A DNA stretch of 64,000 nucleotides from contig NC_091968.1 in the NCBI RefSeq assembly GCF_036711975.1, forward strand, positions 5,766,001 to 5,830,000, given 5' to 3'. Origin of the DNA: Onthophagus taurus. Lineage: Eukaryota > Arthropoda > Insecta > Coleoptera > Scarabaeidae. Below are positions 43,528-53,924 of this stretch, piece by piece. The notes below the pieces were generated by a model. The model searched no databases. It was given only the letters and a program-made list of their open reading frames with translations, and was not told the DNA's origin. Positions within the stretch are counted from its first letter, which is position 1. Every line of letters starts with the position of its first letter. A program made the translations under genes and the position numbers.

Positions 43528-44960
43528 ATGAAGTTTTTACTAATTTTCGCTGCCGTTTTAGTTACGACACAAGCTGTGTCATTTTTCGACCTCGTCCAAG
43601 AACAATGGAAAGCATTTAAGGTAAATCTAACAAAAATACTCTATAATTTGGTCGTCTAAAAAAAAATCGCACAAAAGAACCTAAAATGGAGGATTCTTTT
43701 TTGGTTCATTTTGTTATCGTGTTTTTCTTTGTTAATTTTGCATAATTTATGATGACTAAGCCAAGATAAGCACAATAACCACTCATTTTTATTTATTATG
43801 ATTAATATTGATTATTTTCTTTGTTATTAAATTTAATCTTTTGATGTAGTTGATGATGATTATTAAATTTAAGATTACATCATTCTCTGAATCATTAAAT
43901 AATTAATTCTTGGAAGTTGAAATCAGGTTTTAATCACATTTTATTTTATTTACACTAATTCTTGTTAAAATGTCAAAGTGACATTAGATTTAAATTTTGA
44001 GGTTATAAATGAAATTAAAATTTTTTTTAGTTACATCATTCAAAATCATACGAAGATCCTACTGAAGAAAAATACAGAATGAAAATATTTATGGAAAATT
44101 CTCACAAAGTAGCAAAACACAATCAACTTTATGAGCAAGGACATGTAACCTTCAAAATGAAGATAAATAAGTATGCTGATCTCCTCCATCACGAATTCAT
44201 CCATACTTTGAATGGTTTTAATCGTACCACCGGCTACAAAAGTGCTGCATATCAAGAAGATTTAGATGATGGATCAACTTTTATTAAACCTGCCAATGTT
44301 GTGGTTCCAGAAAGTGTTGATTGGAGAACTTTGGGAGCTGTAACGGAAGTGAAAGATCAAGGTCATTGTGGTTCATGTTGGGCTTTCAGTTCAACAGGAG
44401 CTTTAGAAGGACAACATTTCCGAAAAACAGGAAAATTGGTATCTTTAAGTGAACAAAACTTGGTTGATTGTTCAGGAAAGTATGGAAATAATGGTTGTAA
44501 TGGAGGTTTGATGGATAATGCTTTCCGTTATGTTCGAGATAATCATGGAATTGATACTGAAAATACTTATCCTTATGAAGCTGAAGATGATAAATGTAGA
44601 TATAACCCTAGAAATTCTGGAGCTACCGATAAAGGATTTTCAGATATTTCTTCTGGTAATGAAGAAGATTTAGTTGCTGCTATTGCTACAGTTGGACCAA
44701 TTTCCGTTGCTATTGATGCAGGACATGAATCATTCCAATTTTATTCTGAAGGTGTTTATTATGAACCACAATGTAGCTCTCAAGAGTTGGATCATGGGGT
44801 ATTAGCAGTTGGATATGGAAAAACAGATGAAGGAGAAGAATATTATATTGTTAAAAATTCATGGGGTACAACTTGGGGTGATAAAGGTTATGTTAAAATG
44901 GCTAGAAATAGGAACAATCATTGTGGAATTGCTACCCAATCCAGTTATCCTCTTGTTTAA
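43528..44960 (+). CDS. Cathepsin L 2, complete and canonical
   Basis: A secreted or lysosomal papain-family protease. A 5' UTR exon ends at 43404. Coding exons are 43528-43620 (31 codons) and 44031-44960, joined in phase, giving 340 residues as usual for cathepsin L. Signal peptide [18 protein letters not shown]; propeptide with ERFNIN ([20 protein letters not shown]) and the GNFD-like MKINKYADL; mature start near VPESVDWR. Catalytic motifs are [12 protein letters not shown] (Cys), [22 protein letters not shown] (His) and [10 protein letters not shown] (Asn), ending SSYPLV. Unlike cathepsin 1 it has no intron in the mature region. It lies divergent to NDUFB4 and just downstream of cathepsin 1, so the pair may be an old tandem duplication. 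Signals near 45120 and 45188 could end the message. Confidence 0.96.
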
Positions 44961-45409
44961 TTATTAATTAATTTAGGATTATAAGTATTTTCTATTAAGT
45001 TGTTTGATCTTCTTTAAAAAAATGTATTATAGTGACTTATTGACCTATTTTTTGTGAACACGGCTGTGTCAAAACAACCTATTAATTTCTGTTTTAAGAT
45101 TTTCCTTCTAAGTTTTTAAGAATAAAAAAAAACATGTAAATTTCATTAAATAACAAAAAAAAATTGTGATTTCATTAAAAACTCATTAATAAACACAAAT
45201 CTTTATTTACTTACACACATCATATATTATTTTTAAGGGGTTCGATGAATTCTTGGTCTTGATTGAAATACAGTCGTGTAACATTCACAATCGATATGAT
45301 CTGGTAAAGTGATATCTTAAAAAGATAAATGAAAGAATTTTTAAAATTTATTAAAAACAGTTAAATTACAATTAAAACTAGAACTACCGTCCTTGATTTG
45401 TACATCATA
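44961..45409 (+). terminator. 3' flank of cathepsin L 2
   Basis: AT-rich non-coding DNA with AATAAA signals at about 45122 and 45189. A fragment of the CTAG repeat (AAAACTAGAACTA, 45375) precedes the MITE copy 3. No gene is recognised. Confidence 0.5.
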
Positions 45410-45573
45410 TACACAATTAATTATAGTACCCGATGTCATCATTGCAAGTATGCAACCAATATTACAGTATTGGTATTGCAATTATCGTAACCGACGTCAT
45501 CATTGCAAGTATGCAACCAATATCACAGTATTACTATTACAATACCAATACTGTGATGACGTCGGGTACGATA
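45410..45573. mobile_element. MITE copy 3, partly duplicated and split by a transposon
   Basis: CATCATTGCAAGTATGCAAC appears twice (about 45437 and 45498), followed by the complementary ATGACGTCGGGTACGATA (45556-45573). The expected remaining end, AATTAACACA, is found at 50180, so the 45574-50179 element landed inside this MITE. Confidence 0.7.
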
Positions 45574-46412
45574 ACACCGGCCGACAAAAAATTAAATGTT
45601 TTCTAAACCAACAAGTAGACTATACTATCCCGAAGGTTTTTCACATTCTAAATCCAAATTTAACCTCAAAAAGGCTTCATCACGTAAGAAATTACTACCC
45701 TTTCCCTTTAAAACTCTTTTTCAATTATTTAAATATCTTTTTTCTTTTTCGAGATATCATCTGTTGAAATTAATAAGTACATCGGTTTGTTCTGTCCTCG
45801 ATAAACTGCTGTTGAGTTACATCAAGTTAGCGATGCTGACGCACAAGTAAAACTAATATGCGAAAATGTGATCAAATATCTAAAAATGAAACTTTAAAGT
45901 TGAAATATTTAACCATACATTTATCTTTTAACCAGGAGGTATTCAATTACGAAACTGGACATTCAAAATCCAGTTAATTTTTATGAATTTTTTTGGGTTG
46001 TTAGCAAAGTTATAGTTTTAATGGGAAAACTATAGCAGTATTTACAAAAATAAAACGATTGAAAGACCCTGAACTTTTTGATCAAGATTCATTAGATGAT
46101 CTTATTTGCGATCTTAGTCTTTCTAAAGATTCAGCTGAAATATTGGCTTCAAGACTTAAAGAGAGGAACATGTTACCCGGAACAAAAATTACAGCGTACA
46201 GAAAAAGAGGAATTTCTGAAATATTTTTCTAGTGAAAATTCCTTAGTTTATTGTAATGATATAGAAGGACTTATCAATACGTGTGTATAAGTCCGATGAC
46301 TGGCGACTCTTTATAGATTCCTCTAAAGAAAGCCTTAAAGCAGTGTTGCTCTATAACGGCAATAAATACGCAGCAATCCCTATTGGTCATTCCACTAGGC
46401 GAAAAGAATCAT

Positions 46413-48146
46413 TATTATTATTATTATTATTGCTGCCGGGCTGAGGAGGGCGGCCCCTCTCGTTACCGCGACCTATAAGATCTATTGTAACTTTAGCCCT
46501 CCAAAGGTTTAGGACAAATGTAGGTCCTTAATGAACCTTAGTATTGTCCTGAGGTCTTGAACCTTTATGTCGGTAGGTAACAGGGGAGTTTTACCGAAGA
46601 CGTTGTGCCTTAGACGGCCTCTGCCGACGCAATTGCACAGTATATGTTCAGCAGTTTCTGACTCGTCGTTGCATAGTCGACAAGTTTGATCCTCAGCTTG
46701 TCCAATGTGGAAGAGGTGGTATTTTAGGGGCACATGGCCGGTTAGGTAGCCTGAGAGCGTTCTTAGATCCCCTTTGCTGAGGCATAAAACCTCTTTGGTT
46801 TTGTTTTGCGACGGAGTTATCATACTCTTCGCTTGTCTGTGACCTGGAAGTTCTTTCCAGCGTAAGGCTATCTTTGAAGCCTCCCAGTTGTTGATTATTT
46901 GTTTTAGGTGGCTTTTTTGTAGTCCACATCCAGGTTGGGGTCCAATGAAGGGCGTGTTTGCTGCCTCTTTGGCCAGCTTGTCGGCCTTCTCATTGCTCTC
47001 AATGTTGCTGTGACCTGGAACCCACCATAGGGTAACATCATTGCCCCTAGCGAGTTCTCTCAGGTTGTTGGTGCACTCTCTGATCAGTGCGGAGCCACAC
47101 GTGTAGGCCTGAATTGCCTTTAAGGCGGCCCGACTGTCTGTGAAAATGTTTATGGATGCACCTTTTGTCCCTTCTGTAGGTTCAAAGCGGTGCAGAAGTT
47201 TATAGCAAGAACTTCTGCTTGGAAAATTGTTAAGTCCGAGCTGAGGGGCAATTTGATGTGGCTATTTGGTCCACTGATGCCCATGCCTACTCCAGATCTT
47301 ACTGTCTTTGAAGCATCGGTGTACCAGGCTAGGGCTCCTCTTTTTAGTTGAGGCTCTCCTTTCGCCCAATCATCCCTGCTACTAAATATGACCTTATACG
47401 GTTGGTTGAAATTGTATTCCGTCGGTATAAGGTCCGTTTTAATTTCAATCAGGTGATTTAGACATGGGTCTTTGAGGATCTCGAGGTGTCCTCTGAGGTT
47501 ACCCTGCATCAACTTGAGTGAAGAAACTGTTTTCAGTGATAAGGCACTTAAGGCTGCCTCCTTTTGTATATATATGTGGAGCGGTGTGAGACCGAGTAGG
47601 GCTTCCAAAGCAGCCGTCGGACAGGATCTTATTGCACCCGTTATGTTAAGACATGCTAACCGCTGGATTTGTGCCAGCTGTTGTTGAGCTGTCTTATGTT
47701 TTGTTTTTGGCCACCAAACAAATGAGGCGTAGGCGACCATGGGTCTGATTATTGCTACGTAGGCCCAATGAGCCATTCGTGGTTTGAGACCCCAGTTCCT
47801 TCCTAGGAGCCTGCGGCAGATCTGGTTTGCCATGATGGCCTTTTTCCTCACCTTATCTAAGTGTGAGTTCCAGTTTAGTTTACTGTCAAGTATTACCCCT
47901 AGGTATTTAGTTTCTGTTTTGAGGTTAATAGTTCTGCTTTCAATGGAGGGTGCTTTTATTTGTAGCTTCCTTCTCCGAGTGAAAGGGACTATTTCGATTT
48001 TATTGGGATTGATGCTGAGCCCATTGCTTCTGCATCAAGTACTGGTGAGTAGTAGGGCTTTCTGCATTAGCTGAGTTATGATTGAATCATATTTACCTCG
48101 GATTGTGATTACCAGGTCATCAGCATACCCTTGAAGCATACCCTTG
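46413..48146 (-). mobile_element. Non-LTR retrotransposon (I/LOA-like), 5'-truncated, 9-bp target duplication
   Basis: It starts with an (ATT)n 3' tail at 46413 and stops at 48146. AAGAATCAT is found on both sides (46404-46412 and 48147-48155). The 5' end carries a doubled GCATACCCTTGAA (about 48123-48148). It lies antisense in the transposase above, whose reading frame resumes exactly after it. Confidence 0.9.
46509..48070 (-). pseudogene. RT C-terminus plus RNase H domain of an I/LOA-like retroposon
   Basis: The minus strand gives the RT tail (RPMVAYASFVWWPKTKHKT, RLACLNITGAIRSCPTAALE), then an RNase H domain (ALAWYTDASKT with the first Asp, IFQAEVLAINF with the Glu). After a stop comes WWVPGHSNIESNEKADKLA. 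The end has a zinc-knuckle-like CRLCNDESETAEHILCNC. RNase H downstream of RT is typical of the I/LOA/R1-related group. The catalytic YADD segment lies beyond the truncation. Confidence 0.85.
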
Positions 48147-48994
48147 AAGAATCATACGAAGACCTTCAATTTGCACTTGAAAAAATCAACTACAACATCC
48201 ATAACTGGTTTAGATGTGGTGACTTTAAAATGACCAATATTTTGGTTGGTTTACAATCAGGAAATACAAAAAAATCCTTGCTTTCTCTGCATTTGGGACA
48301 GTCGCGCCCGAGAACAACATTGGATTAAAAAAAAGTGGCCTGAAAGATTTGATTGGAAGGTTGGTTCCAACAATGTTGTTTACAAGAGTCTTGTTGACAC
48401 TAAGCGTATTTTGTTGCCACCACTCCATATCAAATTAGGCTTGATGAAACAATTCGTAAAAGCCTTAAATACTGATGAAAACTGTTTTAAATATCTTAAG
48501 TTTGCATTTCCAAATTTAAGTCATGCTAAAGGTAAGGAAGGTATCTTCGTGGGGATATAAGAAACTTAATGAAAGATGACGCTTTTATAAGAACAATGAC
48601 AGTTAACGAAAAAAATGCTTGGTTAAGTTACAAAGAAGTTCTACAAAATTTCTTGGGCAATCATCGGGATCCACAATATAAAAACATTGTATCGACATTG
48701 TTATTAAACTTTAAAAAAATAGGCTGTTTAATGAGTTTGACGCTACATTTCCTATTTTCCCATTTGGATTACTTTCCGGAAAATGTAGGAGCCTTCAGCG
48801 AAGAGATGGGTGAACGATTCCATCAGGATTACAAAGAAAAAGAGCGACACTATCAAGGTAGATGGTATGAAAGAATGATGGGTGACTACTGCTGGTCTTT
48901 GAAAAGAAACGATAACGCTGCTCAATACAAGCGTAAGTGTGTTAAGCCATCGTTTGAATTGATGCGCGTTCGTTATTATAAGAAACTAAAATAA

Positions 48995-49890
48995 CATCTA
49001 AACTGCTATAAATAGGAAAGAAGTTTAAAAATACAAAATTAAATACAATATAATACAAATTAATATAAAAATATTCGAGAATAAGTGAAAGTTATGAAGT
49101 TTTATTGTAATAAAGTATATCAAACAAAAATATTGTAAATTGATTTTTACTTTCTCGAACTATATACGAAGTACGTATATATATGAGACAAAGTATTGTA
49201 ATCGTGCAAAAATTCGACCTCGACATTTTGATGGACACGTTTTGAGGTCCCCTGAGTCCATATTGACCATTTCCAGAAAATGTATGTGTGTAAACACGAT
49301 AACTTAAAAACGCAATCAGTTACCGTAATGACATTTGGTATATAGCTATTAAACCAAAATCGAAAGCTCGTAAACAACTTTTAGACCAAATCCACCAACC
49401 GGAAATGGCACTTTACCTGAAGACATTTTCAAACGTTTATTTGAAAACTTACATTTTTGATATGTATAGCCTAACATATTTATACTTTCGTATACATCTA
49501 ATAAATGACAACAAATTACACAGTCACTTTACCTGAACACATACACTTTTGTATACGTCTGTAAAATGAGAAAAAAATACCATAATATATGGAACAATGT
49601 TTTGAATTCACTGCGTACGCCAATTTTAAATTCAAGCCATCTATTTATCAACTACATTAATTGCAGAAACTTTTTTTAACAATCTCTGTAAACGACATTG
49701 ATAGGGTAAGGGCAGGCCACTTCAGGTTCTTTATCATTAATTTCGTTTTAGACCATACGTTTGTTGTTATTTGTTATTTATTAATATTTTGTATTGCTTT
49801 GAAGTGTTAATAAAACATTTTAAAACTTGTAAATAAAACTAGAAAATAAAAAGATGTTATTTCAAATAGGATCAATTTCTTAGTTTTAGG
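48995..49890 (+). other. Internal non-coding part of the 45574-50179 transposon
   Basis: AT-rich sequence after the transposase stop, leading to the right inverted end (about 49890-50179). No gene is recognised. Confidence 0.5.
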
Positions 49891-51019
49891 AGACAATTTC
49901 TCAGAGATCAAGAAAAATATTGAAATGAATAACATAAGATTTTAAGGGGGCAGAGAAATAGTTGTAAATGGGATAATGATTTCTGTGGAGAAAAATTATC
50001 TTTTGATGTATATTCAGCCTTGAATGTGCTGAAAATCGTGTTTTTCGCATATTTTGGCTAAGATATCTTGAAAATCTTAGGTGATGAAGCAATTCTGACG
50101 TCAGATTCGGATTCAGGGTATCGAAAATTATTTGGAAGGTATAGTCTGGTCTTTGGTTTAAAAATTTGTCGACCTGTGTAATTAACACAACTCTGGGAAT
50201 ACTCTGAGTTTATCTATGAACATGGAATAAAGCATCTTGAGGAATAACCCGACTTGAATTCTATATACAGGTGTCCCGAAACTCAACGTCAAGCGGGCAC
50301 AGGGTGAGAGGCCAACTCATACATGTTCTGGTAAAAATAAGAAAAAAATTCTATGTCTCTTAAGTAGTAATAGACATATTTTTGAAAATGTTAAAAATTG
50401 TTTCCGTACATCATATCTTTAGGTAGTTCGGTCAGAAATGTTCGCAATTTAATAGTGATTTTTTTAATAATGTATTCCTTGTGAACCATGCTCAAGGTTT
50501 ATATATTAAAGGTTGTCTAAGTTCCTATGCTGCAATACTTTGATTTTAGTTTGTGGGCGAGGGGCAAGAGCAGGAGTGTTTCGTGACGTAAGCGATCATG
50601 GATTGCGCACGCAACCTCATGGCCAATGCTTCGTGCATTTGTTTAGTAAAAGTTGGTAAGAGTTGAAGTGTATTCAATATTGGAAATTTCAATTTTAAAT
50701 CTGCGTTTCTTTGTTATTTTTTCTGTAACTGTGAGAATTAATAACGGATTTCAAGGTAATTATTATTAATAATTAATATTGCTGGTTTATGAGATACAGG
50801 CGTTCAATAAAAAATAATCTTTAAATTTTTTAATATAATATACTATTTAGTATTTTTTAACAATCGAAATGTCGCTTAAAATCATCAATTTTTTTTATCA
50901 ATAAGAAAAGACCTAACAAAGATGTTCACTAAAAAAAATGTGCGGAAAAGTATAATTAAATTAACTCTACCAGATTTACATGAAGAAGTAATACAGTTGT
51001 TACCAATGTAGAAGACAAA

Positions 51020-52930
51020 GATGCGCGAATTCTATTGTTGAATGTAGAAAATCTTAGACCGAAGAAAACACTTATGGAACAACAGCTGACAATTGACAAA
51101 TATCGTCAACTAAAACAATCCATTTCCTTATTGAAAAGCGAGCAGGATGAGAAGAAGACATGGAAGCAATTTAAAAACATTTTTACCCCAAAACCACAGG
51201 AAATAATATTAAAAAATAAAAAGGTTGTTCACTGGCAAGAAGAACACATTAGCTTTCACAATAAGATATTTTAGCAAACATTGCTACAGCTATTTGAGAG
51301 ACAAATTGCATCATCCCCTACCAGGGAAATAAATTTTTTGTATTTGATACATGCATGTTAAAGTTATTTTTTTTTTAATTTGTATATCTTAAATTCATTA
51401 CTTGCATTACTTTCAACTCTTCAAAATTGGGCATCAAAGCTGGACCTTAAACCCGGACTTCTGACATCAGTATTTAAATTTTTGGAGGTTGCTGCTGACA
51501 CAATGAGCCCAACAGACAAAATTGCTGTTTTACTGAACGATGAAGTAAAAGTAAACGAAAGGCACGAATACGACATGAAGCACGATCGCGTCATAGGACC
51601 TCATTCGCAAATGCAAGTTGTCAATGTTATTTATGTTATGTTTATGTAGGATTTGATGTAAAAATAACGCCAACATTACTACATACAATTATTAACAAGT
51701 TATATGAAGTTGGCTACGGTGAAAGCTTGTGTTAGTGATTGTGGTGGGAGTAATGTAGGATTATGGAGAGACCTTGGTGTGACATGTGAACATACCTATG
51801 TAAAACACCAAATTATTGGGACTAATATATATTTTTTTCCTGATGCCCCACATCTTCTAAAATTAATTAGAAATTGGCTTTTGGATCATGGTCTTGAAGT
51901 AAACGGGAACATTATCAATAGACAACCATTTGAACAACTGATTCAAACAAATGACTTAGCAATAAGTAGTTGCTTCAAATTAACTGAAAAACACGTGCAG
52001 TATCAAAGGTACGAAAGGCAAAATGTTACATTAGCAGCTCAACTGCTATCACATACCATTGCGGTGGCGTTAAGAAGGTATTGTTCAAACACAAATGAAG
52101 CAGATTTTGTTGAAATAGTAAATGGTTGGTTTGATATTATGAATTCCCGTACACCATATAACAAGGTGCCAACTAAATCTGCATATGGGCTTACATTAGC
52201 AGAACAAAATAAAATATTGGACAAAATGTATTACACAATAAAAAATATGAAGTGTATTGAAAAGAACGCAATGCAAACGTTTCAGAAAGGAGTGTTAATG
52301 TCAATAGTGTCTATAAAGTTATTGTACAAAGATATGGTCGAATGCCATGACATTAAATATATTTTAACCAATAGATTGAACCAAGATGCTTTAGAAAACT
52401 TATTTAGCCAAATTAGAACGAGAGGAGGGCTTAATGATCATCCAACGCCATTAAATGCCCTTTATAGGCTTAGGATGATTATTTTGGGTAAATTGTCGCA
52501 AACGTGGTACAAATACTACAGATACAGCAGATGATGAGTATTTAGTTGGAAAAGTTCTACTGCAAATAAATTGCGTAGAAGCTTCTTACACATGTGTATG
52601 TGGATCTACCAGTATGTGAAGAAAATCTCAATGTGAAAGAAGAAGATGGGTTGGAGTATCTCGCTGAATGGATGGCGAAAAAATTAAAAGATGTGCATCC
52701 AGAATTGGGGGATTACACATATCGAGAATAAAGTAATCACGATTATGCATATCCTTCATGGGTAAAACATTTATCATTCGGTGGTTTAATAAACACCAGT
52801 AGTACATTCAAAAATTTAGTTATGACCTTAAACGATTATTTCAATTTAAAACTGGGGAAAGGATTACACAATAAGAATATTAAAAAAAATTAAAGCAAAA
52901 GTTTATACAAAAATTTCCAAATGTATTTAA
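51020..52930 (+). pseudogene. P-element/THAP9-like transposase, broken, THAP domain missing
   Basis: 51030-51270 gives the linker region. 51380-51650 reads NWASKLDLKPGLLTSVFKFL and DTMSPTDKIAVLLNDEVKV. 51704-52534 is an uninterrupted 276-residue block: ACVSDCGGSNVGLWRDLGV, IYFFPDAPHLLKLIRNWLLD (catalytic Asp region), RQNVTLAAQLLSHTIAVALR and RLNQDALENLFSQIRTRGGL (catalytic Asp/Glu), then HPTPLNALYRLRMIILGK. Remnants continue GLEYLAEWMAKKLKDVHPEL and SWVKHLSFGGLI to about 52930. These are diagnostic P-element transposase motifs. Stops and shifts elsewhere make it inactive. The N-terminal THAP finger was not found upstream. Confidence 0.88.
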
Positions 52931-52959
52931 AAGTATAATCGATTGTATTTGTCAAGTTT

Positions 52960-53922
52960 TTTCACCCATCTCGACTGTGAGAGATGCTAAAACACGCAGC
53001 TATCATAATCAACCTGAGGGTGCCGCCAGGGTTAAATTTAGGTTTACGGAAGTGAGTTTTATCCAGCTACGTGAAGTTCTCTGTCCATTAAAAAATTCAT
53101 CGAGTAAAGATGCCTATTCATTGAACGCTGCATTGGTGAGGCCTGTTGTTGATCTTATAAATGTTTCTCTATGTAAGTTAATTAATCAGTGCATCGTTTC
53201 CGAAACATTTCCTTTCTGTTTCAAGGTCGCGAGAATTGGGTCTGTGCACAAAAAGGGGCCTACTGACGATGTTGCGAACTTTTTTCGGATTTTCGGTAAA
53301 ATTTTTGAGACTGTCCTGAAAAATCAAATTGTGTGTTTCCTAGAAGAAAACAGTTTATTGCACTGTGCCTAATTTGGGTTTAGGAGAGGTAAATCGACGT
53401 CGGCTGCTGTCAGTAAACTTATGGAATTTGTGTTGCGTTGCTTTGATGATAGGTTATATGCCCAGGTATCCTTTTACGACCTGACAAAGGCATTTGACTG
53501 CGTCTCTCACGAGCTTCTTCTGCGTAAGCTCTGTCTACTTCATCTTGATAATAATAGTGTGAGTTTAATAAAATCCTATCTGGAAGATCGCGTTCGATAT
53601 GTTACATATAATAATCACTCATCTGGTAGTTTGCCTATCAAATACGGAGTCCCACAGAGATCGGTTCTTGGCCCTATATTATTCATAATATTCATAAACG
53701 ATCTGTTAACCCTTAGTAATAATAACAACGAAATCTTCTTTTTGCCGATGACACTAGTGTATTGCAGAAATCTGGTAACCCGTGGTAACCCGTAATCTGG
53801 TAACCCAAAAAAATATTTTTAACTGGTTTTCTGAGAATCGTCTTAGTGTGAATGAACACAAAACATAGTCCCTAATTTTCTCATTAAGGCCGCATACTTT
53901 AAATGACAATAGCTTAGTTAAA
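52960..53922 (+). pseudogene. Non-LTR retrotransposon RT fragment, cut by a Tc1 insertion
   Basis: The plus strand reads LREVLCPLKNSSSKDAYSLN, RIGSVHKKGPTDDVANF, SFYDLTKAFDCVSHELLLRK and YGVPQRSVLGPILFIIFIND. It continues in another frame into the catalytic region (FLPMTLVYCR overlaps FADDTSVL-type text) and NWFSENRLSVNEHKT. A stop after LLHC and a frame slip near 53745 are visible. The Tc1 element at 53925 interrupts it. Confidence 0.85.
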
Positions 53923-53924
53923 TA

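Larger units (their letters stand above)
46030..48994 (+). pseudogene. DDE-like transposase of an unnamed family, interrupted by a retroposon
   Basis: 46030-46410 reads FTKIKRLKDPELFDQDSLDD, then MLPGTKITAYRKR, EEFLKYFSSENSLVYCNDIE and DWRLFIDSSKESLKAVLL, ending GHSTRRKES. After the retroposon it continues YEDLQFALEKINYNIHNWFR, CGDFK, FLCIWDSRAREQHWIKK, LPPLHIKLGLMKQFVKAL and GKEGIFVG. It ends IGCLMSLTLHFLFSHLDYFP, GERFHQDYKEKERHYQGRW and DYCWSLKR. Conserved FIDSS, CGDFK and GERFH acidic residues are candidate D, D and E. I know this protein only as a recurrent uncharacterised insect family, so its enzymatic role is inferred. A few frameshifts are present. Confidence 0.7.
45574..50179 (+). 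mobile_element. Unclassified TIR DNA transposon with divergent long inverted ends
   Basis: The left end ACACCGGCCGACAAAAAATT and, read inward from 50179, ACACAGGTCGACAAATTTTT head inverted repeats of about 150-200 bp. In both arms the same frame is visible (PNLTSKRLHH against PNLTSELLHH). The inside carries a protein of an insect-wide uncharacterised family on the plus strand. Removing the retroposon 46413-48146 leaves about 2.9 kb. It is flanked by the two halves of MITE copy 3. Confidence 0.7.

Noticed and set aside
47472-48074. Plus-strand ORFs across the retroposon
   Set aside because: Shadows of the minus-strand RT and RNase H frame.
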